Assembly (NCBI GenBank): GCA_021805805.1
Contig: JAJZEB010000007.1
Span: 1-57,492, forward strand
From: Pseudomonadota bacterium
GTDB lineage: Bacteria; Pseudomonadota; Gammaproteobacteria; Burkholderiales; Burkholderiaceae_C
Direction of reading: 5' to 3'
Length of the DNA stretch: 57,492 bases
In this document: piece after piece, positions 46,631-57,492 of the stretch
Layout: every line of letters starts with the position of its first letter
Position numbering within the stretch: the stretch's first letter is position 1
The notes under the pieces: generated by a model
Databases searched by the model: none
The model's input: the letters and a program-made list of their open reading frames with translations, nothing else
Told to the model about the DNA's origin: nothing
Translations under genes and position numbers: made by a program

Positions 46631-47784
46631 ACAGCTCGGCAACGCACGCGCTGGCCGAAGCGCTGATTGCACGGGCTTCGGTCACTCCGGATGACGCCGG
46701 CTGCCAGCAGCTGATCGCGGATCGTCTGCGTCCGCTTGGATTCCAGTGTGAAACGCTGCCGGCCGGCCCCGACGGGAACACCGTGCACAATCTGTGGGCG
46801 CTGCGCAGCGGAGCGGCCGGGGCCGATTCGCCGGTGTTCGCATTCGCCGGCCACACCGACGTGGTGCCGCCGGGACCGTCGACGAGCTGGCACAGCGAGC
46901 CGTTCGTGCCGACGCTGCGCGACGGCCGCCTGTACGGGCGCGGCGCGGCCGACATGAAGAGCTCGCTGGCGGCAATGGTCGTGGCCATCGAGCAGTTCCT
47001 TGCCGCGACTCCGAATCCGCGTGCGGCGATCGCGCTGCTGCTGACCAGCGACGAAGAGGGGCCTGCGCTGAACGGCACGGTGCACGTGTGCGATGTGCTG
47101 CGCGCGCGAGGCCAGCGTCTGGACTGGTGCGTGGTCGGCGAGCCGACTTCCGGCGCGCGTTTCGGCGACACGGTCAAGAACGGTCGCCGAGGATCGCTTT
47201 CGGCGCGCCTGACGGTGCGCGGCGTGCAGGGCCACGTCGCGTACCCGCAGCTCGCGCGCAACCCGATCCACACGCTGGCTCCGGCGCTGGCCGAACTCGT
47301 CGCCGAGCGCTGGGACGACGGCAACGCCCATTTCCCCCCGACGACGTGGCAGGTGTCGAACATCCGTGCCGGCACTGGCGCGACCAATGTGATTCCCGGC
47401 GAGGTCGAGGTCGATTTCAACTTCCGCTACAGCACCGAGTCGACTCCGGAACAGCTGCAATCGCGGGTACGTGCGGTTCTCGACAGTCATGCACTGGATT
47501 ACCGGCTCGACTGGACCCTGAGCGGCGAACCGTTCCTGACCGCGCCCGGCGCGCTGTTGGGCGCGCTGGGCGACGCCATCGAGGCCGAGACCGGCTTGCG
47601 TCCGCAGCTGTCGACCAGCGGCGGAACCTCGGACGGGCGCTTCATTGCCAGGCTGTGCCCGCAGGTGGTCGAGTTCGGCCCGTCGAACGCCAGCATCCAC
47701 AAGGTCGACGAATCGATCGCGCTGGCCGAGCTCGATCCGCTGGCAGCGATCTACCGCCGCACCCTCGAGGTCTTGGTCGCGTGA
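46627..47784 (+). CDS. dapE: Succinyl-diaminopimelate desuccinylase DapE
   Basis: This di-zinc M20-family hydrolase releases LL-diaminopimelate from its succinyl form. It has 385 residues. Metal ligands lie in [10 protein letters not shown] and [12 protein letters not shown]; the catalytic Glu is in [13 protein letters not shown]. The dimerisation domain contains [26 protein letters not shown], and the end [13 protein letters not shown] carries the last zinc-ligand His. It completes the DapC-DapD-DapE succinylase branch within 4.4 kb. Its start overlaps pilU by 4 nt. Confidence 0.97.
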   Translation: MNSSATHALAEALIARASVTPDDAGCQQLIADRLRPLGFQCETLPAGPDGNTVHNLWALRSGAAGADSPVFAFAGHTDVVPPGPSTSWHSEPFVPTLRDGRLYGRGAADMKSSLAAMVVAIEQFLAATPNPRAAIALLLTSDEEGPALNGTVHVCDVLRARGQRLDWCVVGEPTSGARFGDTVKNGRRGSLSARLTVRGVQGHVAYPQLARNPIHTLAPALAELVAERWDDGNAHFPPTTWQVSNIRAGTGATNVIPGEVEVDFNFRYSTESTPEQLQSRVRAVLDSHALDYRLDWTLSGEPFLTAPGALLGALGDAIEAETGLRPQLSTSGGTSDGRFIARLCPQVVEFGPSNASIHKVDESIALAELDPLAAIYRRTLEVLVA

Positions 47785-47809
47785 ACGCACCGCACGCCAC
47801 TGCTGCCCG

Positions 47810-48687
47810 ATGAGCGCGCGCCGCACCTTCGCGGAAGTCTGGCGCGAGGCCACGCAGCGCCTGGACGCTGCGCGGCTGAGCTACGGGCAGGGAACCGAGG
47901 ACGCGGCGCAGGAGGCGGCGTGGATGCTGATCCACGCGCTGCAGTGGCCGCTGCTGGAGACCTTCGCGCGGTTGCACGCCGTGCAGCGCCGCGTGGTGCC
48001 GCAGGCGGCGCTGCAGCGCGTATCGCAGTTGCTTCAGGCACGCATCGCGAGCCGGCGGCCGCTGGCCTATCTGCTCGGCGAGGCCTGGCTGCACGGCCAG
48101 CGCTTCGTCGTCGACGAGCGGGTGATCGTGCCGCGTTCGTTCATCGCCGAGCTGCTCGACGACGCGCTGGCGCCGTGGCTGCGCGATGCGCCGGGGCGCA
48201 TCGTCGATGCGTGCACCGGAAGCGGCTGTCTGGCGATCCTGGCCGCGCAGCGCTGGCCGCAGGCGCAGGTCTGGGCCGGCGACATCTCCGAAGACGCGCT
48301 CGAGGTCGCTGCGGCCAATGTCGCGCTGCACCGCAGCGCCGTGCAGCTGGTGCGCTCGGACCTGCTGCGCCAGCTTCCCGACGCCATCGACCTGCTGCTG
48401 TGCAATCCGCCGTACGTCAATGCGGCGTCGATGCGCGACCTGCCGGCCGAATTCCGCCACGAGCCGCGGCTGGCGCTTGCCGGCGGCGACGACGGCATGG
48501 ATCTGGTGCGGCGCCTGCTGGACGAGGCCGCAGTGCATCTTGCCGCCGAAGGCGTCGCGGTGGTCGAAATCGGGCATGAGCGGGCGCATTTCGAGGCAGC
48601 GTTTCCGAGGCTGCCGGTGGTGTGGATGGCGACCAGCGAGCCTGACCGGGTGTTCCTGGTCGAAGCCGCTGCGCTGCGGGCCGCGCG

Positions 48688-48691
<4 letters not shown>
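47810..48691 (+). CDS. prmB: Ribosomal protein L3 glutamine N5-methyltransferase PrmB
   Basis: This SAM-dependent methyltransferase modifies Gln of ribosomal protein L3 (family knowledge); it is a paralog of PrmC. It has 293 residues. The N-terminal helical domain has SYGQGTEDAAQEAAWMLIHALQWPL, and the linker LLGEAWLHGQRFVVDERVIVPRSFI is a PrmB hallmark. The SAM site is VDACTGSGCLAILAAQ and the catalytic motif is NPPYVN. The start lies 25 nt after dapE, and the stop overlaps the ABC-F gene (ATGA). Confidence 0.93.
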
Positions 48692-50595
<1,904 letters not shown>

Positions 50596-50661
50596 AGAAC
50601 GGGACTCGATCGCGCTGCGCGCGTGCCCGCGCACCTTGCGTCGGGCGATCGGTCGCCGTGT

Positions 50662-52017
50662 TCAGCCGCGGCGCGCGACCGCGCGCAGCAGCAGAAGAAG
50701 ACAGCAGGCAGTCAGCGCCAGGCCGGCAGCATTTCCCATCCAGAATCCGGCCGGGCCGTGCAGCGCCGCCGGCACGTTGCGCACACGATCGAAAGCCATC
50801 AGGTAGCCGCCTCCGAGGCCGATACCCCACAGCGCGATCGCGTACAGCACGCTGGGCACGAGCGCCACATGCCAGGCACGCAGCACGAAGGCGCAGCACA
50901 CCTGCAGTGCGTCGAACACCTGGTAGCCGGCGATGAACAGCAGCAGATGGCACGCGATCGGCTGCACCGCGGCCTGGTCGGTGTACCAGGACACGATCGT
51001 CGTGCGCCCGCTGGCGACCAGAAGCCCCAGTGCGGCGCCGAGCACGACCGCCAGCGCCAGCGTGCGCCATGCTGCGTGGCGTGCAGCTTGCGGATCGCCC
51101 GCGCCCAGGCGCTGCGCCACGACCGTGCTGCCGGCGATCGCCAGCGACAGCGGGGCCATGTAGAGCAGCGCCGCCAGGCTGGCCGCGATCTGGTGCGCGG
51201 CCAGCGCGGTCTGGCCCAGGCGGGCGATGAACAGCGCCATGCCGGTGAACGACGAGACCTCGAACAGCACCGCGGCGCCGATCGGCAGGCCGAGCCGCAG
51301 CAGGGCCCATTGCCCGGCAAGGTTCGGTCGTGGCCAGGTCCGCAGCACGCCGAGAAAGCGCAGCGGGCCGCGGTGCTGCAACACCGCGGCGCCGAGCAGA
51401 AGCCACTGGGTCGCGCAACTGGCCAGCGCGCAACCCAGCGCGCCGAGGCCGTGAAAATGGTGCAGTCCCACATCCTGCGGCAGCAACAGCAGCACGTTCA
51501 GCGCCAGCTTGACCAGCAGCGCCGCGCCCTGCAGGGCCGTGACCAGCAGCGCGCGTCCGATGGACTGCGCCAGCGCGACATGGGCGCGGAACAACAGCGC
51601 CGCCGGCAGCGCAAGCGCCTGCACCCGGAGATACGCCAGCACCCGCGCATCGTGTGCGTGGCCGCCCAGCGCCAGCAGCGGCTGCGGCCACAGCAGCAGT
51701 GCAATCCCGGGCAGGCTGAGCGCGGCGGCCAGCCACACGCCCTGGCCGAACATGCCGGCGACGCGATCGGGCCGGCCTTCGCCATGTGCGCGCGCCAGCG
51801 TCGGCAGCAGCGCCTGCATCACTTCGGCCAGGGTGACGTACAAGGTGATGTAGATCGCTTGGCCCAGCGCCAGTGTTGCCAGGCTCGCCGTGTCGGCGCT
51901 GCGGCCGAGCATCGCGGTGTCGGCGACGCCGAAGCCGATGACCGCGATCTGGCCGACGAACACCGCGCCGGCCACGCGCAGCAGCGCAGCGACCGTGCCT
52001 TCACGCCTGCGGGTCAT
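50662..52017 (-). CDS. MATE-family multidrug/cation exporter
   Basis: This multidrug and toxic compound extrusion transporter has 451 residues and twelve predicted helices. NorM-like features include GQIAVIGFGVADTAMLGRSADTASLATLALGQAIYI in TM1-2, and LGLPIGAAVLFEVSSFTGMALFIARLG opening the second half. Also visible is LAIAGSTVVAQRLGAGDPQAAR. Drug specificity is not predictable. The start at 52017 lies 22 nt after the stop of the orphan membrane protein, so the two are probably co-transcribed. A longer frame upstream would overlap that gene. Confidence 0.92.
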   Translation of the reverse strand: MTRRREGTVAALLRVAGAVFVGQIAVIGFGVADTAMLGRSADTASLATLALGQAIYITLYVTLAEVMQALLPTLARAHGEGRPDRVAGMFGQGVWLAAALSLPGIALLLWPQPLLALGGHAHDARVLAYLRVQALALPAALLFRAHVALAQSIGRALLVTALQGAALLVKLALNVLLLLPQDVGLHHFHGLGALGCALASCATQWLLLGAAVLQHRGPLRFLGVLRTWPRPNLAGQWALLRLGLPIGAAVLFEVSSFTGMALFIARLGQTALAAHQIAASLAALLYMAPLSLAIAGSTVVAQRLGAGDPQAARHAAWRTLALAVVLGAALGLLVASGRTTIVSWYTDQAAVQPIACHLLLFIAGYQVFDALQVCCAFVLRAWHVALVPSVLYAIALWGIGLGGGYLMAFDRVRNVPAALHGPAGFWMGNAAGLALTACCLLLLLRAVARRG

Positions 52018-52039
52018 TGCGCTCGACTCGGTGCCTGGC

Positions 52040-53680
52040 TCAGCGCGGGCCGAGCAACACGAAGGCGTCGTCTGCTTCACCGGGGCGGTGGCCGCGCCAC
52101 AGCACGCGCATATCCGGTGGCAGCCGCCGGTCGGCGTGCTGCAGACGGTAGCGCGCGTGACGGCCCGAGCCGAGGTCGGCGCCGCTCCAGTAACCGAGCA
52201 GCGCCTGCTGCGCCAGGCTCAGGCCGGCGCAATGCACGCCGCCAGCGGCCTGGGTGCGCAGCACGGCGCCGAGCCGGCGCCCCAGCGGGCGGTAGGTGCT
52301 GGCGTAGTTCAGCGCCGGCAGCCACAAAGTCCCCACCAGCACCCAGACCAGCGTGACGCCGCCGGCCGACAGCACCATGCCCTTCCACAGCGGGTGTCGA
52401 TGGCGCCCGGCGCGCCACGCCACCACCGCGGCCCAGGCCAGCGTGGCTGCCAGCGCCAGCAGCGTCGGCAGCGGGTGCAGCAGCGCGTGGTAGCCAGGCG
52501 CCAGCCGCGCGATGTTTGCCGCGGGCTGGCGCGGGAATCCGGTCAGCGTGGCCAGCCAGAGGAGCCAGACGACAAACGCGAACAGGCTGAAGAACATCAG
52601 CGCGAACCAGTCCAGCGCGGCCAGGCTGCCGCGGCGCATCACCGGAAGCGCCAGTGCAGCCAGCAGTGCCGCCGGCGGCAATGCCGAAAGCAGCGCGCCA
52701 CTTCGCGTCGAGACGCGCATTCCTTCGAGCAAGGTCAGCGCAAGGAGCGCGGCAGGCGCCAGCACGTGCCATTCGGTCCACGATGCGCGCCAGCGCCAAA
52801 GCGCCCACAGCGCCAGCGGCCAGGCCGGCCAGAGGAACCACGCGGCGTTGCCCAGGTCGTGTCCGAGCGTGGGCCATGGCGCGCTCGGCAGCGGGCGGGC
52901 GCCGGCGTGCCAGGCGACGACCAGGGCCGCTGCGCCGACCAGCAGCGCGAGCGCGGCCTGCACGCGCACGCCGGCAAGCGCCCGGTGCGCGAGCAGCGCG
53001 GCGCCTGCGAGCAGGGCGCCGAACGCCAGCGTGGGCGCTCCGCCGCCGGCCAACGCGGCCAACGCCAGCGCGCCGAGCGCTGCGGCGCGCCAGGGCGCCA
53101 GCGACATCCAGGCCGCCGCCAGCAGCAGCGAGCTGCTCGCCGTCAACTGCAGCAGGGCGGGGCCGATTTCGTGGCCGCGGCCGAGCAGGCCAAGGCAGGC
53201 CACGAGGCTGAGCAGAGCTCCGTCGGCCATCGCGCGGGCGTAGTCACGCGCGGGAATCGGCGGGGCGAACGCGGGTTGCACCGGAAGCGCGGCGTCGCGG
53301 CGGGCGAGCTGGTAGGCCGCGTACCAGGTCTGGATCATCGACAGCCCGAGCATCAGCGCGAACGGCAGGCGTGCGGCCAGCACCGTGCCCAGCGAGGCGC
53401 CGAGCAGCCGCACCGATGCGGCGCCGATCCAATACGCAAGCCAGCCGCCATCGACCGCGCTGCCGTACAAGGTCGGGTGCAGCCACGACGCGTGGCCGGA
53501 GGCGATCTGCCAGATGGTGCCGAAAGCGACTCCCTCGGCAGTCCACGGATCGCGGCCGATGAAACCGGGCAGCACGTAAATCGCGCACAGCAGCCACAGC
53601 GGCCAGCGCGGCAAAGGGGCCAGAGCCTCGAGCGCGACCACGGGGCGTGCGCGACGGGCTTGCTGCGGAAGGGTCGACAA
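52040..53680 (-). CDS. Polytopic membrane protein, possible GT-C glycosyltransferase-like
   Basis: I do not assign a function. The protein has 546 residues from TTG 53680, chosen because GGAG lies 6 nt upstream. An ATG at 53722 is possible but sits directly against the rpmE2 terminator hairpin. It has about twelve to fourteen hydrophobic segments. The first extracytoplasmic loop contains GFIGRDPWTAEGVAFGTIWQ, placing an Asp early after TM1 in a way reminiscent of GT-C (ArnT-like) enzymes. That is only resemblance. A C-terminal soluble domain (about 100 residues) contains several His/Arg residues. It is followed by a MATE exporter 22 nt downstream. Confidence 0.75.
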   Translation of the reverse strand: MSTLPQQARRARPVVALEALAPLPRWPLWLLCAIYVLPGFIGRDPWTAEGVAFGTIWQIASGHASWLHPTLYGSAVDGGWLAYWIGAASVRLLGASLGTVLAARLPFALMLGLSMIQTWYAAYQLARRDAALPVQPAFAPPIPARDYARAMADGALLSLVACLGLLGRGHEIGPALLQLTASSSLLLAAAWMSLAPWRAAALGALALAALAGGGAPTLAFGALLAGAALLAHRALAGVRVQAALALLVGAAALVVAWHAGARPLPSAPWPTLGHDLGNAAWFLWPAWPLALWALWRWRASWTEWHVLAPAALLALTLLEGMRVSTRSGALLSALPPAALLAALALPVMRRGSLAALDWFALMFFSLFAFVVWLLWLATLTGFPRQPAANIARLAPGYHALLHPLPTLLALAATLAWAAVVAWRAGRHRHPLWKGMVLSAGGVTLVWVLVGTLWLPALNYASTYRPLGRRLGAVLRTQAAGGVHCAGLSLAQQALLGYWSGADLGSGRHARYRLQHADRRLPPDMRVLWRGHRPGEADDAFVLLGPR

Positions 53681-53724
53681 CGGGGACTCCGGAGCGCGAT
53701 CTCGGGCGGGCCTGGTGCCCATGC

Positions 53725-53749
53725 AAAACGGGCAGCGATGCTGCCCGTT
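53725..53749 (-). terminator. Rho-independent terminator of rpmE2
   Basis: On the minus strand AACGGGCAGC pairs perfectly with GCTGCCCGTT around a 3-nt loop (ATC) and runs into TTTT. It lies about 45 nt after the rpmE2 stop. Confidence 0.85.
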
Positions 53750-53794
53750 GATGCCGAAGCACGGGCGGCACAAGCCGCCCGGTGCATTTTGCGG

Positions 53795-54058
53795 TTATTT
53801 CTTTGCCGCAGCGGCGCGAGCGAATTTCTGGCGGAACTTGTCGACACGGCCGCCGAGCGAGTCGATGCTCTTTTGCGTGCCGGTGTAGAACGGATGCGAT
53901 TCGGAAGACGTGTCGAGCTTCATCAGCGGCAGCTCGCGGCCGTCGTCCATCTTGATCGTCTCGCGCGTCTGCGCGGTCGACGGGATCACGAACTTGGTTC
54001 CGTTCGACAGGTCGACGAAGCACACGTCGCGGTATTCGGGGTGGATTCCAGATTTCAT
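53795..54058 (-). CDS. rpmE2: 50S ribosomal protein L31 type B
   Basis: This 87-residue ribosomal protein contains GIHPEYRDVCFVDLSNGTKFVIPST, TIKMDDGRELPLMKLDTSSESHPFYTGTQ and a C-terminal FRQKFARAAAAKK. The zinc-binding CxxC of type A L31 is missing, as in zinc-independent type B paralogs. GAGGAAAA precedes the ATG at 54058. In Burkholderiales it commonly follows rho, as here (136 nt). Type B forms are often zinc-repressed elsewhere, but no Zur box was recognised. Confidence 0.97.
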   Translation of the reverse strand: MKSGIHPEYRDVCFVDLSNGTKFVIPSTAQTRETIKMDDGRELPLMKLDTSSESHPFYTGTQKSIDSLGGRVDKFRQKFARAAAAKK

Positions 54059-54194
54059 CGCATTTTCCTCGAGGCCGGCCAGCCGCGGCACCTCGGCCGA
54101 AGCCCTTTGCCGTACTTAGCCCAAACGCATATTGTCGCACAAGAAGCCCGGCTGGCGGCAGCGCGCGCGTGCACCGGGATTCGCCGAGATGGCT

Positions 54195-55457
<1,263 letters not shown>

Positions 55458-55653
55458 GACGTTGAGCGGGGGGATCCGTGGCGCTGCGCAGCGCAGGCGG
55501 CGCTGCGGCGCGGAACCGGGTTGAATTGCGAGGGGTTGGGGCCGAGACCGCGCTGTCGGGCCGTCGAGCCGGCGATCGCAGCGCGGCGCCGCGTCGGTAC
55601 GTTGCGCCGCCGGCTTGTCGTGCGCGGCCGTTGCGGCAGCGCACGAGTTCCGA

Positions 55654-55980
55654 TTATAGGTGGGCGTCGAGGAAAGAAATCAGTTGCGACTTCGACAGGG
55701 CGCCGACTTTGGTCGCGGCGACGTCTCCGTTCTTGAACAGCATCAGCGTCGGAATTCCGCGGATCCCGTATTTGGCCGGGACGCTGCGGTTCTCGTCGAC
55801 GTTGACTTTCATGATGTTCAGGCGGCCTTCGTATTCGCCGGCGATCTCGCCAAGAATCGGCGCGATCATCCGACACGGGCCGCACCACTCGGCCCAGTAA
55901 TCGATCAGCACCGGAGTCGTCGACTTGAGCACATCGCGCTCGAAATTCGCATCAGTAGTGTGTTTGATCAGATCGCTCAT
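55654..55980 (-). CDS. trxA: Thioredoxin
   Basis: This cytoplasmic disulfide reductase has 108 residues. The active site [10 protein letters not shown] has Cys33 and Cys36, followed by [42 protein letters not shown] with the cis-Pro, and the C-terminal [13 protein letters not shown]. The start MSDLIKHT at 55980 gives the normal length; the frame is open further upstream but that part has no family similarity. It precedes rho on the same strand. Confidence 0.97.
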   Translation of the reverse strand: MSDLIKHTTDANFERDVLKSTTPVLIDYWAEWCGPCRMIAPILGEIAGEYEGRLNIMKVNVDENRSVPAKYGIRGIPTLMLFKNGDVAATKVGALSKSQLISFLDAHL

Positions 55981-56096
55981 GGAAGTTCCCATCGGGGGCG
56001 GAAGCACAGGCATACGCGCGGGCCGCGGCGGCCGCGCTCCGGGCCGCGACCAACGACGGCTGCGTTGGCGAGCCTGGGTGGACGTGCCCTGAAAAG

Positions 56097-56196
56097 GGGT
56101 GACGAGCCGTACCCCCGGCACTTGCGGGGAACGGCTGTGGCTGCTCCGTTCCCGGCCTGACCAGGTTCACCGCGCCGCAATGCGGGGCGGCCCGTC
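56097..56196 (-). ncRNA. ffs: 4.5S signal recognition particle RNA
   Basis: On the minus strand the region contains the conserved SRP core GGTCAGGCCGGGAACGGAGC followed by AGCC, the internal-loop/tetraloop region that binds Ffh. GGTGAACCT on the 5' side and GTCACC on the 3' side form the closing helices. A -10-like TACAAT (56209-56204) lies about 7 nt before the predicted 5' end. The neighbours trxA and dnaX are consistent; ffs is often next to dnaX. Ends are approximate within a few nt. Confidence 0.9.
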
Positions 56197-56236
56197 GCTG
56201 CGCATTGTATGCCGGTTTGTGGTCGCGCCGGCAACC

Positions 56237-56242
56237 TACAAT
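56237..56242 (+). promoter_or_regulatory. -10-like hexamer of dnaX (leaderless)
   Basis: TACAAT ends 7 nt before the dnaX ATG at 56250. A second TACAAT faces the opposite way at 56209-56204 for ffs, so the two promoters are back to back. Confidence 0.45.
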
Positions 56243-56249
56243 CGCGAAC

Positions 56250-57492
56250 ATGTCGAGCACCGTACTGGCGCGCAAATGGCGCCCGAAAAATTTCGCCGAG
56301 CTGATCGGGCAGGACCACGTCGTGCGCGCTCTCACGCACGCCCTGCAACGCCGGCGCCTGCACCATGCCTACCTGTTCACCGGAACCCGTGGCGTCGGCA
56401 AGACGACGATCGCGCGCATCCTGGCCAAGTCGCTGAATTGCGTCGGCCCCGATGGTCTGGGGGACATCACCGCGCAACCCTGCGGGCAGTGCCAGCCGTG
56501 CCGAGACATCGACAACGGGCGCTTCGTCGATTACATCGAACTCGACGCAGCGTCCAACCGCGGCGTCGACGACATGACGCGGCTGCTCGAGCAGGCCGTT
56601 TACAAGCCGACCGCCGGGCGCTTCAAGGTCTACATGATCGACGAAGTGCACATGCTGTCCAACCACGCTTTCAACGCGATGCTCAAGACCCTCGAGGAAC
56701 CCCCCGAGTCGGTCAAGTTCGTGCTGGCGACGACAGATCCGCAGAAAGTACCGGTCACGGTCCTGAGCAGATGCCTGCAGTTCGCGCTGAAGTCGATGAG
56801 CCCGGGCGCGATCGCAGGCCACCTGCAGCATGTGCTGCAAGCCGAGGGCGTCGACGCCGATCCGGGCGCGTTGCAGTTGCTGGGGCGCGCCGCGCGCGGC
56901 TCGATGCGTGATGCACTGTCGCTGGCCGACCAGGCCATCGCGTACAGCGCGGGCAGCGTCGCCGTCGACGGGGTGCGGCAGATGCTCGGCGCGGTCGACA
57001 CGGGCTATTTGTTCGCGTTGCTGCGTGCGCTGGCGGGCGGCGACGGCGTCGCGCTGCTGCGCCAGGCCGAGGAGCTCGACGCGCGCGGCCTTTCGCTGGC
57101 CGGCGCCATCGAGGAACTGGCTGCGCTGCTGCAGCGCATCGCGGTGCAACAGCTGGTGCCGCAGGCGCTCGATGGCGACGACCCGGATGCTGCCGCGCTG
57201 CGCGAAATGGCCGCAGCGCTGAGCCCGGAAACGGTGCAGCTGTGCTACAGCATGCTGTTGCAGGGACGCGCCGAACTTGCGCTGGCGCCCGACGAACTCG
57301 CCGGGTTCACCATGCTGCTGCTGCGATTGCTCGCGTTCGCCCCGTTGGCGACCGATGGTGGCGCGCACCCGGCAGCAGCGATGCAGGGCGCCGCCGTGGC
57401 GGAGCACGCGCCGGCAGCCGACGCCGGGCGGCCACGCGCCGCGCCTGCCGCGCCTGCCGCGCCTGCCGCGCCTGCCGCGCCTGCCGAGCAAG
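56250..57492 (+). CDS. dnaX: DNA polymerase III subunit tau/gamma, C-terminus outside window
   Basis: This is the clamp-loader ATPase; 414 codons are present before the window ends. Domain I has LARKWRPKNFAELIGQDHVVRAL and P-loop GTRGVGKTTIARILAK near residue 46. The zinc module has Cys at NCVGPDG and CGQCQPC, Walker B is YMIDEVHMLS, and the sensor is SRC in TVLSRCLQF. Domain III follows to about residue 370, then a Pro/Ala linker begins with five APA repeats. Any programmed frameshift site for gamma would lie outside the window. Confidence 0.97.
   Translation, partial: MSSTVLARKWRPKNFAELIGQDHVVRALTHALQRRRLHHAYLFTGTRGVGKTTIARILAKSLNCVGPDGLGDITAQPCGQCQPCRDIDNGRFVDYIELDAASNRGVDDMTRLLEQAVYKPTAGRFKVYMIDEVHMLSNHAFNAMLKTLEEPPESVKFVLATTDPQKVPVTVLSRCLQFALKSMSPGAIAGHLQHVLQAEGVDADPGALQLLGRAARGSMRDALSLADQAIAYSAGSVAVDGVRQMLGAVDTGYLFALLRALAGGDGVALLRQAEELDARGLSLAGAIEELAALLQRIAVQQLVPQALDGDDPDAAALREMAAALSPETVQLCYSMLLQGRAELALAPDELAGFTMLLLRLLAFAPLATDGGAHPAAAMQGAAVAEHAPAADAGRPRAAPAAPAAPAAPAAPAEQ
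57441..57485 (+). repeat. Five perfect 9-bp tandem repeats in the dnaX linker
   Basis: GCGCCTGCC is repeated five times without mismatch, in frame, encoding Ala-Pro-Ala units at the start of the tau linker. The array may continue in degenerate form past the window edge. Confidence 0.95.

Noticed and set aside
53681-53722. ATG at 53722 as the start of the orphan membrane protein
   Set aside because: It lies at the foot of the rpmE2 terminator with no ribosome-binding site. TTG 53680 has GGAG at good spacing. The ATG is not excluded.

Overview
The window is 57.5 kb of very GC-rich DNA (roughly two thirds G+C by eye) and reads as a betaproteobacterial chromosome, most likely Burkholderiales. 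The evidence is gene order: dapC-dapD-pilU-dapE-prmB-ABC-F, trxA-rho-rpmE2, ffs beside dnaX, smpB back to back with ratA-rnfH, mutL-miaA, and a double-length UvrA. I see no IS element, CRISPR array or rRNA. I cannot name the genus.

Positions 1-10024 look like accessory DNA. A type I polyketide synthase (KS-AT-DH, running off the left edge) lies after a sulfate-activation pair, cysD-cysNC, on the same strand. cysQ is divergent from cysD. A lone tyrosine integrase then abuts a tRNA-Leu(CAG). The CysD carries an unexplained N-terminal extension of about 180 residues. PAPS production, PAP recycling and a PKS beside an integrase/tRNA suggest, but do not prove, an island for a sulfated product.

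Positions 10142-15551 hold RNase R, the bifunctional NAD(P)HX repair enzyme and isocitrate lyase. Positions 15649-20565 hold a secreted Gly-rich repeat protein with a 20-bp perfect hairpin over its ribosome-binding region. Divergent from it is a tight four-gene operon: HflK-like, HflC-like, an Nramp-type transporter and a TerC-type protein. An FNR/ANR-like box lies between. I consider this SPFH plus metal-transporter operon the best candidate for an undescribed system.

Positions 20591-30053 carry smpB, ratA-rnfH-lipoprotein, an OmpR/EnvZ-type two-component pair, and a 1869-residue UvrA with four ATPase cassettes. Positions 30084-39534 contain pieces of the classical tsaE-amiC-mutL-miaA cluster, split by a divergent dedA, followed by queG, an AEC transporter and ogt-xerD-marC. 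Positions 39548-50595 contain nfeD-qmcA, a lysine/arginine/ornithine decarboxylase and the lysine/DAP operon with pilU embedded in it, then prmB and an ABC-F ATPase.

Positions 50662-57492 contain a MATE exporter, an orphan membrane protein, rpmE2, rho, trxA, the 4.5S SRP RNA and the 5' part of dnaX.

A recurring feature is a -10-like hexamer ending 6-7 nt before the ATG (uvrA, mutL, queG, ogt, dnaX). This predicts leaderless mRNAs for several DNA-repair and housekeeping genes.
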